From the NCBI GenBank assembly GCA_900078775.1, contig LT549889.1, forward strand, positions 4,774,001 through 4,838,000: 64,000 nt of DNA, in the 5' to 3' direction. The notes under the pieces are model-generated. The model was not told the DNA's origin and searched no databases. It saw only the letters and a program-made list of their open reading frames with translations. Positions 25,216 through 35,126 of this stretch are shown here, piece after piece; position 1 is the first letter of the stretch, and every line of letters begins with the position of its first letter. The stretch is from Mycolicibacterium aurum (lineage in GTDB: Bacteria; Actinomycetota; Actinomycetes; Mycobacteriales; Mycobacteriaceae). The position numbers and the translations under genes are program-made.

Positions 25216-26502
25216 CTATTCCGCCGGGGCCCGCCGACCCAGTGCGGCGTGCACCGCCAGACCCAGCAGGTAGGCCACCGACCCGGCGATCGCCAGCGGC
25301 ACGGACAGCCCGTCGACCGGGATCACCGCCGCCGCCGCGGCGATGGCGGCGACGAACGCCACCCAGAACAGGGCGTCCTGCACGGTGAAGACGTGCCCGC
25401 GCAACGCATCGTCCACGTCGATCTGCATCGCGCTGTCCGCGCACAGCTTCACCACCTGACCGGCCGCGCCCAGCACGAAGGCACAGCCGATCATCACCGG
25501 CAGATGCAGCCCGGCGGCGAACACCTGCACGAGCACCGCCAGGGCCAGCGCGCCGTTGGCGGAGCGGTAGCGCCCCCAGCGCCGCACCGCGGCCGGGGTG
25601 AGCAGGGTGGACAGGAAGGACCCGGTGCCCGTCACGGCGATGAAGAGCACGGCGATGCCCAGACCGAGCCCCGCCACCTCCTGATCGCCGCTGTGCCGGA
25701 CGATCACCAGCACCAGCAGGGTGTTGATCCCGAACGCCATCCGGTGCGCGGCCAGCCCGCCGAGCGTGGCGGCCACCGTCGGCACCGCCGCCACCGTCCG
25801 GATGCCGTGCACCCAGCCGGTGGACACCGCGTAGAACACCGACCCATGCACCGCGCGGGCGCTGTCGTCCGGGCCGAGGATGTGCGGGGAGAAGCGGACC
25901 GAGAGCACCAGCGCCAGCAGCACCGGCACCGCCGCGAGCAGGATGACCACCGCGGCCCCGGCGTCGTCGGCGCCGAACAGCCAGCGCGGCAGCAGCATGA
26001 AGTTGGCGCCCAGGAACGTCGCCAGCGCACCCGTCGCGGTGGCCACCGAATTCATCGTCAGCACGTTCTCGCGCGGCACCAGATGCGGCAGAGCCGCCGA
26101 CAGACCCGAGGACACGAACCGGGTGAACCCGTTGACGATCAACGCGCCGAGCAACAGCACCAGATGCGGGCTGCCGACCGCCAGCGCGGCGCCGACGGCG
26201 AGCACCAGCAGCAGCCGTCCGGTGTTGGCCCCGATCAACACGAGGCGGCGGTCCCAGCGGTCCAGCAGCGCACCGGCGAACGGGCCGAGCAGCGAGTAGG
26301 GCAGGAACATGACCGCGAACGACAGCGCGATCTCGGCCGGGGTGGCGGCCCGTTCGGGGCTGAACAGGATGGCCCCGGCCAACCCGGCCTGGAACAACCC
26401 ATCGCCGAATTGGCTGACCGCCCGCAGTTCCAGCAGCCGCCGAAACTCGGGTAGATCACGCACGCTGCGCCAGGTTCCCGGCGGATTGCGGGCGTCTGTC
26501 AT
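25216..26502 (-). CDS. MFS-family membrane transporter (Rv0037c-like)
   Basis: A 428-residue protein with about 10-12 hydrophobic helices. The MFS signature between helices 2 and 3 is recognisable as LLGPFAGALLDRWDRRLVLIG (about 62-82). No substrate can be read from the sequence. The ATG at 26502 (MTDARNPPGTW) was preferred to one 13 codons earlier. It lies nine bases upstream of the TIGR03084-type gene and is probably co-transcribed. Confidence 0.83.
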   Translation of the reverse strand: MTDARNPPGTWRSVRDLPEFRRLLELRAVSQFGDGLFQAGLAGAILFSPERAATPAEIALSFAVMFLPYSLLGPFAGALLDRWDRRLVLIGANTGRLLLVLAVGAALAVGSPHLVLLLGALIVNGFTRFVSSGLSAALPHLVPRENVLTMNSVATATGALATFLGANFMLLPRWLFGADDAGAAVVILLAAVPVLLALVLSVRFSPHILGPDDSARAVHGSVFYAVSTGWVHGIRTVAAVPTVAATLGGLAAHRMAFGINTLLVLVIVRHSGDQEVAGLGLGIAVLFIAVTGTGSFLSTLLTPAAVRRWGRYRSANGALALAVLVQVFAAGLHLPVMIGCAFVLGAAGQVVKLCADSAMQIDVDDALRGHVFTVQDALFWVAFVAAIAAAAAVIPVDGLSVPLAIAGSVAYLLGLAVHAALGRRAPAE

Positions 26503-26620
26503 CAGTTCAGATCCTGTCCGGGCCGGGACTGCGGTCGGCACCCGGATCCACAGTACAAATATCTCGTCTGCCCGCTTGTTGATCGCTGCTCGGCGGGGGT
26601 GCTGGTGACATGATGGACGA

Positions 26621-27226
26621 GTGGGACAGCCCGAGGAACCGGAGGATCACGTCACTCCGACGGCACCGCATGTGCGCGCCGGAACCCTGCTGCTGGCCGA
26701 TACCGATCTGCTCGAACCGACCTTCCGCCGCACCGTCATCTACATCATCGAACACAACGAGGGCGGCACCCTCGGCGTCGTGCTGAACCGGCCCAGTGAG
26801 ACCGCGGTCTACAACGTGCTGCCGCAGTGGGCCAAGCTCGCGATGAAGCCCAAGACGATGTTCGTCGGCGGGCCGGTGAAGCGGGACTCCGCGCTGTGCC
26901 TGGGCACCGTCCGGGTCGGGGTGGACATCACCGGTGTCCCCGGGATCCGGCACGTCCAGGGTCGGGTCGTCATGGTGGATCTGGACGCCGATCCGGATGC
27001 GCTGGCGCCCGCGCTGGAGGGGGTGCGGATCTTCGCCGGCTATTCGGGGTGGACCACCGGCCAGCTCGACGGGGAGATCGAGCGCGACGACTGGATCGTG
27101 CTGTCGGCGCTGCCGTCGGATGTGCTGGCCGAACCGCGGGTGGATCTGTGGGCGCGGGTGTTGCGGCGTCAACCGCTACCGCTGTCGATGCTGGCGACCC
27201 ATCCGATCGATCTGAGCCGCAACTAG
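26621..27226 (+). CDS. YqgE/AlgH family protein (UPF0301)
   Basis: A 201-residue protein of the YqgE/AlgH family: AGTLLLADTDLLEPTFRRTV, HNEGGTLGVVLNRPSE and VFAGYSGWTTGQLDGEIER-like segments. It is conserved and cytosolic, with no firmly established biochemical role. It corresponds to Rv0038. GTG start at 26621, divergent from the MFS gene; an in-frame GTG ten codons later is an alternative. Confidence 0.9.
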   Translation: MGQPEEPEDHVTPTAPHVRAGTLLLADTDLLEPTFRRTVIYIIEHNEGGTLGVVLNRPSETAVYNVLPQWAKLAMKPKTMFVGGPVKRDSALCLGTVRVGVDITGVPGIRHVQGRVVMVDLDADPDALAPALEGVRIFAGYSGWTTGQLDGEIERDDWIVLSALPSDVLAEPRVDLWARVLRRQPLPLSMLATHPIDLSRN

Positions 27227-27227
27227 C

Positions 27228-27617
27228 TCAGCCGCAGATGCTGCGGCCCGACGAGTCGGCCGAGGTCAGCGAGCAGGAGCCGCAGGAACCGGCACAGCCA
27301 CCACCGGATTCCCGGCGGGCCTCCTGTTCGGCCTCCTTCAGGGCGACCAGCTTGGCACTCTGCCAGCAGCCGGCGCCGACGGTCCCGATCGCGCCGATGA
27401 CGCAGACCACCAGCACCAGCAGGCCCATCTGGGCCGGCGCGGCCAGCCCGACCACACCACCGGCGGCCAGCATCCCGGCCGCCGCGAACTGGGTGGGGGC
27501 GACGGCGCGCAGCACCTGCCGTACCGGGTCCCCGGCGTGGGGACGATTCAGCGACCAGGCGGCGGCACCGGCAGTGGCCGCTGCCACGCACAGGCAGAGC
27601 ACCGCGGCGATAAGCAT
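27228..27617 (-). CDS. small membrane protein with cysteine-rich tail (Rv0039c-like)
   Basis: A 129-residue protein with a hydrophobic N-terminus (MLIAAVLCLCVAAATAGAAA) and further helices near 60-95. The hydrophilic tail contains SGGGCAGSCGSCSLTSADSSG, four cysteines with one at the C-terminus that could bind metal or form disulfides. Function unknown. Its 3' end abuts yqgE (one base apart, convergent). Confidence 0.7.
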   Translation of the reverse strand: MLIAAVLCLCVAAATAGAAAWSLNRPHAGDPVRQVLRAVAPTQFAAAGMLAAGGVVGLAAPAQMGLLVLVVCVIGAIGTVGAGCWQSAKLVALKEAEQEARRESGGGCAGSCGSCSLTSADSSGRSICG

Positions 27618-27651
27618 GCACCCAGGATAAGGGGCGCCGCGGGTGCCTCGG

Positions 27652-28709
27652 TCAGGGGAGGCCGGCCACCGGTGAGAAGGCGGGGCCGTTGGCGATGCCG
27701 CTGCCCAGGCTGACCGGGATCGTGGACGCACCCAGCGGGGAGGTCGACGGGGTGAGCCCGGCCGGCGCCGGCGCCGCGACCGGGGCGGGAGCCGGGGCGG
27801 ACACCCGGAACCCGTTGACGATCGCGTCGACCGCGTCGGCGGCGGGCACCGCCTGCGATTCGGCGGTGGTGACCGACAGCGAGACCAGGTAGCGGTCGGT
27901 GCCCGAGGTCACGATGTGGTGGCGCCGCGATGTGTTCAAGGTCATGTTGTTCTCGCGGTAGGTGCCCTCGATGACCGACATCGGCACCCCGTTCACCTCG
28001 GCGATCGACCCGCCGGTGGACCGCCATGCGGTCAGCTGCTGGCTGTCGACGAACCCGTGCCGGACGGCCTCGCGGGCGTCGAAGTCACCGACCAGCTTGT
28101 ACACGATGACCTGCGCGTTCGAGGTGTACAGGCCGTCGCCGCCGACCCGGTCGGCGATCACCGCGAAGGCATCGGGCACGTTCGGGTCCGGCACCTGGGT
28201 CCACCCGGTGGGCCGGGGCAGCACGATGTTCAGCGCGGAGAAGTTGGTGGGCACCTGCGGTTCCAGCGCCACGTTCCGGCTCTCCAGGTAGTCCCGGATG
28301 GTGCCGGACGGGTTCGGCGACAGCGGCACCGAGACCGGTCGCGGGGTGGCCGCGGGGGCCGTCGCGGTGGTGGTGGTGGTGCCGAGTCCGGTGGCGGTGC
28401 CGGGCGGGACGGCGGCCGGCAGGGCACCGGGCCCGGAGGCGGGGACGGCGGCCGGGCCGACCGGCGCGGCGGGGCCGCCGGCGCGGGGGCGGCCTGCGGG
28501 GCGACCGTGACGGTCTGGGTGACGGTGACGGGACTCGGGATGGACGGCTGCGGCGCGAGCGGTTCGGCCGACGCGGTGCCCGACAGCCCCACCACCCCGG
28601 CGAATCCGGCGGCGGTGCCCGCGATCGCGATCCGCCATCCGCTCCTGACGTTGTGGCCGCGAGCCTGAGACCCGCTCAGGCCGCGAGGCCGGGAGGCGTT
28701 GTGATTCAT
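27652..28709 (-). pseudogene. Mtc28-like proline-rich secreted antigen (Rv0040c-like), frameshifted
   Basis: The N-terminal part (MNHNASRPRGLS..., signal peptide ending GLSGTASA before EP) is in one frame. The rest, including WTQVPDPNVPDAFAVIADR and ENNMTLNTSRRHHIVTSGTD, is in another. The second part clearly matches the 28-kDa proline-rich antigen of M. tuberculosis. The switch lies in the Pro/Ala-rich stretch at about 28470-28490. One extra base in the G5 run at 28485-28489 would join the halves. It may be a sequencing error and not a true pseudogene. GGAAGGA precedes the ATG. Confidence 0.8.
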
Positions 28710-28874
28710 CTGACGCCGGTCCTTCCGAAGTAGCACGTGCCTGGGTCAGGGGCCGACTGTAACCACGCCCCGGTCGTGCTCACCAGGGCCGGAACAGAGC
28801 TGCAACCGTGTGGTGAGCGCCCCGCAACGCAACCGATACCAACCCGTGGCCGAAGAGCGCGCGAGCGGCGCTTA

Positions 28875-28880
28875 TACCCT
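28875..28880 (+). promoter_or_regulatory. leaderless -10 box of leuS
   Basis: TACCCT (28875-28880) is followed by six bases and then the leuS GTG at 28887. No ribosome-binding site is visible, so a leaderless mRNA is likely. Confidence 0.55.
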
Positions 28881-28886
28881 GTTCGG

Positions 28887-31745
28887 GTGACAGACTCCGC
28901 TGACCCAGCCGCCACCGACGCCGACGCCCCCAGCCACCGCTACAACGCGCAGTTGGCCGGTGAGATCGAGCAGACCTGGCAGCAACGCTGGCACGGGCTC
29001 GGCACGTTCCACGTACCCAACCCGGTGGGGTCGCTGGCGCCCGCCGACGGTGCGCCGGTCCCGGCGGACAAGATGTTCGTCCAGGACATGTTCCCGTACC
29101 CGTCCGGGGACGGCCTGCACGTCGGGCACCCGCTCGGTTACATCGCCACCGACGTCTACGCCCGCTACTTCCGGATGACCGGGCGCAACGTGCTGCACGC
29201 GCTCGGCTTCGACGCGTTCGGGCTGCCCGCCGAGCAGTACGCGGTGCAGACCGGCACGCACCCGCGCACCCGCACCGAGGCCAACATCGTCAACTTCCGG
29301 CGCCAGCTCGGCCGGCTGGGCCTGGGCCATGATTCGCGGCGCAGCTTCTCCACCACCGACGTCGATTTCTACAAGTGGACGCAGTGGATCTTCCTGCAGA
29401 TCTACAACGCCTGGTTCGATCCGGAGCTCAACCGGGCCCGGCCGGTCGCCGAGCTGATCGCCGAGTTCGAGTCCGGTGCCCGGGCGTTGCCCGACGGCCG
29501 CAACTGGGCCGATCTGGGCAAGGCCGAGCGCGCCGAGGTGGTGGACTCCTACCGCCTGGTGTACCGCGCCGACTCGATGGTCAACTGGTGCCCCGGACTG
29601 GGCACCGTGCTGGCCAACGAGGAGGTCACCTCCGACGGCCGCAGCGACCGCGGCAACTATCCGGTGTTCCGGAAACGCCTGCGGCAGTGGATGATGCGCA
29701 TCACCGCGTACTCCGACCGGCTGCTCGACGACCTGGATGTGCTGGACTGGCCGGACAAGGTCAAGGCCATGCAGCGCAACTGGATCGGCCGGTCCACCGG
29801 CGCCGAGGTTCGTTTCGCCACCGCGGTCGGCGACATCGAGGTGTTCACCACCCGGCCCGACACCCTGTTCGGCGCCACCTACATGGTGCTGGCACCCGAA
29901 CACGAGCTGGTCGACGCGCTGGTCGCCGACTCCTGGCCCGACGGCACCGACGACCGCTGGACCTACGGCCACGCCACGCCCGCCGAGGCGGTGGCGACCT
30001 ACCGCGCCGACATCGCGGCCAAGTCGGACCTGGAACGCCAGGAGAACAAGACCAAGACCGGTGTCTTCACCGGGGCGTACGCCACCAATCCGGTCAACGG
30101 GCAACAGGTTCCGGTGTTCATCGCCGACTACGTGCTGGCCGGCTACGGCACCGGCGCCATCATGGCGGTGCCCAGCGGGGATCAGCGCGACTGGGAGTTC
30201 GCCACCGCGTTCGGGCTGCCCATTGTCGAAGTCATCAGCGGAGGGGACATCACCGAGGGCGCCTACAGCGGTGACGGCACCCTGGTGAACTCCGACTACC
30301 TCGACGGCCTGGATGTCGCGGCGGCCAAGGAGGCGATCATCGCCCGGCTCGAGGCCGAGGGCACCGGTAAGGCGCGGGTCGAATTCAAGCTGCGGGACTG
30401 GCTGTTCGCCCGTCAGCGGTACTGGGGTGAGCCGTTCCCGATCGTCTACGACGCCGACGGCAACGCCCACCCGCTGCCGGAATCGGCTCTGCCGGTGGAA
30501 CTTCCGGACATCCCGGACTACGCGCCGGTGATGTTCGACCCGGAGGACGCGGACAGCGAGCCGTCCCCGCCGCTGGGCAAGGCGTCCGACTGGGTGCACG
30601 TCGAGCTGGATCTCGGCGACGGCCTGCAGACCTACAGCCGCGACACCAACGTCATGCCGCAGTGGGCGGGCAGCTCCTGGTACGAACTGCGCTACGCGGA
30701 CCCGCACAACCAGGATTCGTTCTGCGCCAAGGAGAACGAGGCGTACTGGATGGGCCCGCGCCCGGACATCCACGGCCCGCGGGATCCGGGCGGGGTGGAC
30801 CTGTACGTCGGCGGTGTCGAGCACGCCGTGCTGCACCTGCTGTACTCGAGGTTCTGGCACAAGGTGCTCTTCGACCTGGGCCACGTCAGCTCCTCGGAGC
30901 CCTACCGGCGGCTGGTCAACCAGGGTTACATCCAGGCCTTCGCCTACACCGATGCGCGCGGCTCCTACGTGCCCGCCGCCGAGGTCATCGAGCGGGACGG
31001 GAAGTTCTTCTACCCGGCCCCCGAGGGTGAGATCGAGGTCAACCAGGAGTTCGGCAAGATCGGCAAGAGCCTGAAGAACTCCGTCTCGCCCGACGAGATC
31101 TGCGACGAGTACGGCGCGGACACCCTGCGGGTGTACGAGATGTCGATGGGTCCGCTGGAGGCGTCGCGGCCCTGGGCCACCAAGGACGTCGTCGGCGCGC
31201 ACCGCTTCCTGCAGCGGGTGTGGCGGGCCGTCATCGACGAGACCACCGGTGAGCAGCGGGTCAGCGATGACGAGCCGGTCTCCGACGACACCCTGCGCGC
31301 GCTGAACAAGACCATCGCCGGGGTGGCCGAGGACTATGCGGCGCTGCGCAACAACACCGCCGCGGCCAAGCTCATCGAGTACACCAACCACCTCACCAAG
31401 GAGGGCGTGACGGCGCGGGCGGCGATCGAGCCGCTGGTGCTGATGGTGGCCCCGCTGGCCCCGCACCTGGCCGAGGAACTGTGGCGCCGGCTCGGGCATG
31501 ACGGCTCGCTGGCGCACGGGCCGTTCCCGGTCGCCGACGAGCGCTACCTGGTCGACGACACCGTGGAACTGCCGGTGCAGGTCAACGGCAAGGTCCGCGG
31601 CAAGATCACGGTGCCCGCCGACGCCGACAAGGCCGCCCTGGAGGCCGCCGCGATGGCCGACGAGAAGGTGCAGGCCTTCCTGGCCGGCGCCACCCCGAAG
31701 AAGGTCATCGTGGTGCCGGGCCGACTGGTCAACCTCGTCGTCTAG
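28887..31745 (+). CDS. leuS: leucyl-tRNA synthetase
   Basis: A 952-residue class I synthetase that charges tRNA-Leu. The HIGH-type motif is PYPSGDGLHVGHPLGY (about 72-87), the editing domain lies about 310-500 (TGAIMAVPSGDQRDWEFA), and the KMSKS-type loop reads KIGKSLKNSV (about 725-734). The anticodon-binding domain follows and the protein ends GRLVNLVV. GTG start at 28887 supported by a leaderless -10. A hairpin lies just after the stop. Confidence 0.96.
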   Translation: MTDSADPAATDADAPSHRYNAQLAGEIEQTWQQRWHGLGTFHVPNPVGSLAPADGAPVPADKMFVQDMFPYPSGDGLHVGHPLGYIATDVYARYFRMTGRNVLHALGFDAFGLPAEQYAVQTGTHPRTRTEANIVNFRRQLGRLGLGHDSRRSFSTTDVDFYKWTQWIFLQIYNAWFDPELNRARPVAELIAEFESGARALPDGRNWADLGKAERAEVVDSYRLVYRADSMVNWCPGLGTVLANEEVTSDGRSDRGNYPVFRKRLRQWMMRITAYSDRLLDDLDVLDWPDKVKAMQRNWIGRSTGAEVRFATAVGDIEVFTTRPDTLFGATYMVLAPEHELVDALVADSWPDGTDDRWTYGHATPAEAVATYRADIAAKSDLERQENKTKTGVFTGAYATNPVNGQQVPVFIADYVLAGYGTGAIMAVPSGDQRDWEFATAFGLPIVEVISGGDITEGAYSGDGTLVNSDYLDGLDVAAAKEAIIARLEAEGTGKARVEFKLRDWLFARQRYWGEPFPIVYDADGNAHPLPESALPVELPDIPDYAPVMFDPEDADSEPSPPLGKASDWVHVELDLGDGLQTYSRDTNVMPQWAGSSWYELRYADPHNQDSFCAKENEAYWMGPRPDIHGPRDPGGVDLYVGGVEHAVLHLLYSRFWHKVLFDLGHVSSSEPYRRLVNQGYIQAFAYTDARGSYVPAAEVIERDGKFFYPAPEGEIEVNQEFGKIGKSLKNSVSPDEICDEYGADTLRVYEMSMGPLEASRPWATKDVVGAHRFLQRVWRAVIDETTGEQRVSDDEPVSDDTLRALNKTIAGVAEDYAALRNNTAAAKLIEYTNHLTKEGVTARAAIEPLVLMVAPLAPHLAEELWRRLGHDGSLAHGPFPVADERYLVDDTVELPVQVNGKVRGKITVPADADKAALEAAAMADEKVQAFLAGATPKKVIVVPGRLVNLVV

Positions 31746-31763
31746 CTGCGATTTGGGGAGTGT

Positions 31764-31785
31764 TAGCCGGAAATGAGTCCGGCTA
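31764..31785. terminator. hairpin between leuS and the convergent SDR gene
   Basis: TAGCCGG (31764-31770) and CCGGCTA (31779-31785) form a perfect 7-bp stem with an 8-base loop in the 52-base convergent gap. There is no T-run, so termination is a positional inference. Confidence 0.45.
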
Positions 31786-31797
31786 CCGCTCCACAAA

Positions 31798-32466
31798 TCA
31801 CCCGCGCGGGCGGATGACCACCTCGTGCACGTGCCCGTCGGGCGGGGTGAGCACCGCCTGCGCGACGGCCGCGGCCACGGTCTCGGGCCGCAGGAACTTC
31901 GCCGGGTCGTAGTCCTTACCCTCATAGGCCACCAGGTCGCGCTGCATCTCCGAATCGGTGCGGCCCGGGAAGACCGAGGTCACCCGCAGCGACGGCTCGT
32001 CGGTGCGCAGCGAGTCGGCGAAGGCGCGCAGCGCGAACTTGCTCGCCGAGTAGGACGCCATCCCGGCCGAGACCTTCTGGCCGGCACCGGAATTGATGAA
32101 CACCACCTGCCCGCGGGCGGCCCGCAGGGCGGGTAGCAGCGCCAGCGTCAGCGCCACCGCGCCGGTGACGTTGATCTCAAAGCTGGCCCGCCACTGCTCG
32201 GCGGTGGACTCGCCGACGGTGCCCGGGTAGAGCACCCCGGCGTTGTGCACCAGCACGTCGAGTTCGGCGAGCGGCTCGGCGGCGGCCTCGATGGAGTCCG
32301 GGTCAGCCAGGTCCAAGGGCCAGGTCGGCGCCCCGAGACGGGCGGCGAGCGCGTCCAGGTGTGCCGACGGGCGGCCCGCCAGCAGCAGCGTGTGGGTGGG
32401 TGCGAGGGCGGCGGCGACGGCCGACCCGATCCCGCCGCCGGCACCGGTGATCAAGGCTGTGGGCAC
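31798..32466 (-). CDS. short-chain dehydrogenase/reductase
   Basis: A 222-residue SDR. It has the cofactor loop TGAGGGIG (about 7-14), HNAG in place of NNAG (about 79-82), a catalytic serine in VVFINSGAG and the active-site YSASK (about 135-139). NADP preference is suggested by GRPSAHLD after the second strand. Substrate unknown. GTG start at 32466; it is divergent from ggH with a 55-base AT-richer gap. Confidence 0.87.
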   Translation of the reverse strand: MPTALITGAGGGIGSAVAAALAPTHTLLLAGRPSAHLDALAARLGAPTWPLDLADPDSIEAAAEPLAELDVLVHNAGVLYPGTVGESTAEQWRASFEINVTGAVALTLALLPALRAARGQVVFINSGAGQKVSAGMASYSASKFALRAFADSLRTDEPSLRVTSVFPGRTDSEMQRDLVAYEGKDYDPAKFLRPETVAAAVAQAVLTPPDGHVHEVVIRPRG

Positions 32467-32521
32467 GCCGAGAACACTACCGACACTGCAAGTCGGGCCG
32501 CGGCATCGCATTATTGATGCG

Positions 32522-33862
32522 ATGCCACCGGACCCCAGCTTCGCTCCCACCCAGCTCGCAGCGCGCGCGGCGTATCTGCTGCGCGGCAATGACCTGGGCA
32601 CGATGACCACCGCCGCGCCCCTGCTGTACCCGCACATGTGGAGCTGGGACGCGGCCTTCGTCGCCATCGGGCTGGCCCCGCTCAGTGTGGAACGCGCCGT
32701 CGTCGAGCTCGACACCCTGCTGTCGGCGCAGTGGGGCAACGGGATGATCCCGCACATCGTGTTCGCCAACGGGGTGGACGGGTATTTCCCCGGCCCGGCG
32801 CGCTGGGCCACCTCCGCGCTGGCCGAGCACGCGCCGCGCACCCGGCACACCTCGGGCATCACCCAGCCGCCGGTGCATGCCATCGCGGTACAGCGCATCC
32901 TGGACCGGGCGAAGACCCGCGGCCGCTCCACCCGCGCGGTGGCCGAGGCCTTCCTGGACCGGCGCTGGGACGATCTGGTGCGCTGGCACCGCTGGCTGGC
33001 CGAATGCCGCGATCTGCGCGGGCACGGCCGCATCACGCTCTACCACGGCTGGGAGTCCGGGATGGACAACTCGCCGCGTTGGGACAGTGCGTATGCCAAC
33101 GTCGTTCCCGGCGTGGTGCCCGAGTACCAGCGCGAGGACAACAAGATCAACACCGATGCCACGCAGCGGCCGTCGGATCTGGAGTACGACCGCTACCTGT
33201 GGTTGCTGGAGGAGATGAAGGCCGCCCGCTACGACGACGAACTGCTGGCCAAGTCAATGAGTTTCGCGGTGGAGGACGTGTTCGTCTCGGCGATCTTCTC
33301 GGTGGCGTGCACCGTGCTCGCCGAGATCGGCGAGGACTACAAGCGTTCCCCGGCCGACGTCCGCGACCTGTACGCCTGGGCCGACCGGTTCCGGGCCGGC
33401 GTCATCGCCACCACCGATGAACGTACCGGTGCGGCAAAGGATTTCGATGTCCGTGCGGACCGCTGGGTGGCCACCGAGACGGTGGCGCAGTTCGCCCCGC
33501 TGCTGTGCGGCGGCCTGCCGCACGACAAGGAACGCGCGCTGCTCAAACTGCTGGAGGGCCCGCGCTTCTGCAGCCATCCGGACCTGCGCTACGCACTCAT
33601 CCCGACGACGTCCCCGGTGTCCCGCGATTTCCGGCCGCGCGAGTACTGGCGCGGCCCGGTGTGGCCGGTGACGACGTGGTTGTTCTCCTGGTGCTTCGCC
33701 CGCCGCGGCTGGGCCGAGCGGTCCCGGGCGTTGCGCCAGGAGGGGCTGCGCCAGGCCAGCGACGGTACCTTCGCCGAATACTACGAACCGTTCACCGGGG
33801 AACCGCTGGGCAGCATGCAGCAGTCCTGGACCGCCGCCGCGGTGCTGGACTGGCTGGGATGA
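32522..33862 (+). CDS. ggH: glucosylglycerate hydrolase (GH63 family)
   Basis: A 446-residue (alpha/alpha)6-barrel glycosidase. Length and sequence match the mycobacterial glucosylglycerate hydrolase, which releases glucose and glycerate from glucosylglycerate accumulated under nitrogen limitation. Asp182 (ESGMDNSPRWDSAY) and Glu419 (TFAEYYEPFTGEP) fall exactly at the numbers reported for the acid and base of the Mycolicibacterium hassiacum enzyme. The enzyme is characteristic of fast growers. ATG at 32522. A MarR gene converges on its 3' end with one base between. Confidence 0.88.
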   Translation: MPPDPSFAPTQLAARAAYLLRGNDLGTMTTAAPLLYPHMWSWDAAFVAIGLAPLSVERAVVELDTLLSAQWGNGMIPHIVFANGVDGYFPGPARWATSALAEHAPRTRHTSGITQPPVHAIAVQRILDRAKTRGRSTRAVAEAFLDRRWDDLVRWHRWLAECRDLRGHGRITLYHGWESGMDNSPRWDSAYANVVPGVVPEYQREDNKINTDATQRPSDLEYDRYLWLLEEMKAARYDDELLAKSMSFAVEDVFVSAIFSVACTVLAEIGEDYKRSPADVRDLYAWADRFRAGVIATTDERTGAAKDFDVRADRWVATETVAQFAPLLCGGLPHDKERALLKLLEGPRFCSHPDLRYALIPTTSPVSRDFRPREYWRGPVWPVTTWLFSWCFARRGWAERSRALRQEGLRQASDGTFAEYYEPFTGEPLGSMQQSWTAAAVLDWLG

Positions 33863-33863
33863 G

Positions 33864-34331
33864 TCAGGACTGGGCCTGATCGCCCAGGCGGTCCAGCGAG
33901 CCCAGGGCCGCCGCCAGTGTCGCCTGGTCCTCGGCGCTCAGCCTGGCCAGCATGCTGGCCAGGTAGGCTCGCCGGGTCTCCAGGGCCTCCCGGTGCTGCA
34001 CCAGACCCTGCGGGGTCACCTCGACGAGGACGGCGCGCAGATCCGAGGGGTCCCGGGAGCGCTTCACCAGACCCAGCTTCTCCAGCCGGCGGATCGCCAC
34101 GGTCGTGGTGGGGGTGCGGACCCGCTCGTGGGCGGCCAGATCCGTCATCCGGATCGGGCCGCATTCCAGCAGCGTCAGCAGGATCGAGAGCTGGGCAAGC
34201 GTCAGATCCCCGGCGCCGGAGTTGGCGCCGGCGCGGCTGGTGTCCCCGCGTCGCAGCACCGAAAACAGTTTGGAGAGCACACGTTGCAGCTCTCCTGCCA
34301 GTTCGCCGGCCTGCGGATCGGTCTCGACCAT
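33864..34331 (-). CDS. MarR-family transcriptional regulator (Rv0042c-like)
   Basis: A 155-residue winged-helix regulator: LTLAQLSILLTLLECGPIRMTDLAAHERV (helix-turn-helix, about 43-72), PTTTVAIRRLEKLGLVKRSRDPSDLRAVLVEVTPQG (wing) and a C-terminal dimer helix. Ligand and targets unknown. Convergent with ggH, so it need not regulate it; the ABC-transporter genes upstream on the same strand are another candidate target. Confidence 0.87.
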   Translation of the reverse strand: MVETDPQAGELAGELQRVLSKLFSVLRRGDTSRAGANSGAGDLTLAQLSILLTLLECGPIRMTDLAAHERVRTPTTTVAIRRLEKLGLVKRSRDPSDLRAVLVEVTPQGLVQHREALETRRAYLASMLARLSAEDQATLAAALGSLDRLGDQAQS

Positions 34332-34382
34332 AATTCGCTAGTCTAACCTGTCCGAACCTGTCACGGAGAGACCCGCGGAAGA

Positions 34383-35126
34383 TCAGATCACCTGGTCCAG
34401 GAACCGCTGCAACCGCTCGGTCCCGGCACTTTCGAAGATCTGTTCCGGCGGTCCGGACTCGACGACCTTGCCGTGGTCCATGAAGACCACGGCGTCGGCG
34501 GCCGAGCGGGCGAAACCCATCTCGTGGGTCACCACCACCATCGTCATCCCGGTGGATCCCAGGTCGGCGATCAGCTCCAGGATTCCCTTCACCAGTTCGG
34601 GATCCAGCGCCGAGGTGGCCTCGTCGAAGAACATCACCTGCGGGGCCATCGCCAATGCCCGGGCGATCGCCACCCGCTGCTGCTGACCGCCGGACAGGGT
34701 GGCCGGCCGGACGTCGGCCTTGTGCTTGAGACCCACCCGATCCAGTTGGGCCAGACCGAGTTCGCGGGCCGCCTCGGTGGACATCCCCTTGAGCCTGCGC
34801 GGAGCCAGCGTGACGTTGTCCAGCACGGTGCGGTGCGGGAACAGGTTGAACTGCTGGAACACCATGCCGATCCGCTGCCGGAGCTGATCGGGGTTATCGG
34901 CGAGCACCGACCGGCCGTCCAGCAGGATGTCGCCCTTGTCGGGTTCGTAGAGCCGGTTCAGGGTGCGCAGCAGGGTGGACTTCCCGGATCCGGACGGGCC
35001 GATGACGGCGGTGGTGGTACCGGCCGGGACGTCCAGGTCGACACCGCGCAGCACCGGGTTGTTCCCGAAGGAGAGGTGAATGTCGCTGGCACCCAGGGAA
35101 ACTGCCGCCAACTCCGGGGTGGCCAT
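34383..35126 (-). CDS. polar amino-acid ABC transporter ATPase (GlnQ-type)
   Basis: A 247-residue ABC ATPase with Walker A GPSGSGKST (about 44-52), Q-loop FQQFNLFPHRT, signature LSGGQQQR, Walker B VMFFDEATSALD and H-loop VVTHEMGF. The sequence is typical of glutamine/glutamate and other polar amino-acid importers. Its ATG overlaps the stop of the permease gene by one base (TGATG), so the pair forms one operon. Confidence 0.9.
   Translation of the reverse strand: MATPELAAVSLGASDIHLSFGNNPVLRGVDLDVPAGTTTAVIGPSGSGKSTLLRTLNRLYEPDKGDILLDGRSVLADNPDQLRQRIGMVFQQFNLFPHRTVLDNVTLAPRRLKGMSTEAARELGLAQLDRVGLKHKADVRPATLSGGQQQRVAIARALAMAPQVMFFDEATSALDPELVKGILELIADLGSTGMTMVVVTHEMGFARSAADAVVFMDHGKVVESGPPEQIFESAGTERLQRFLDQVI

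Noticed and set aside
28872..31925. 1,017-codon minus-strand open frame opposite leuS
   Set aside because: Long antisense frames are common in high-GC DNA; leuS has all synthetase motifs on the other strand.
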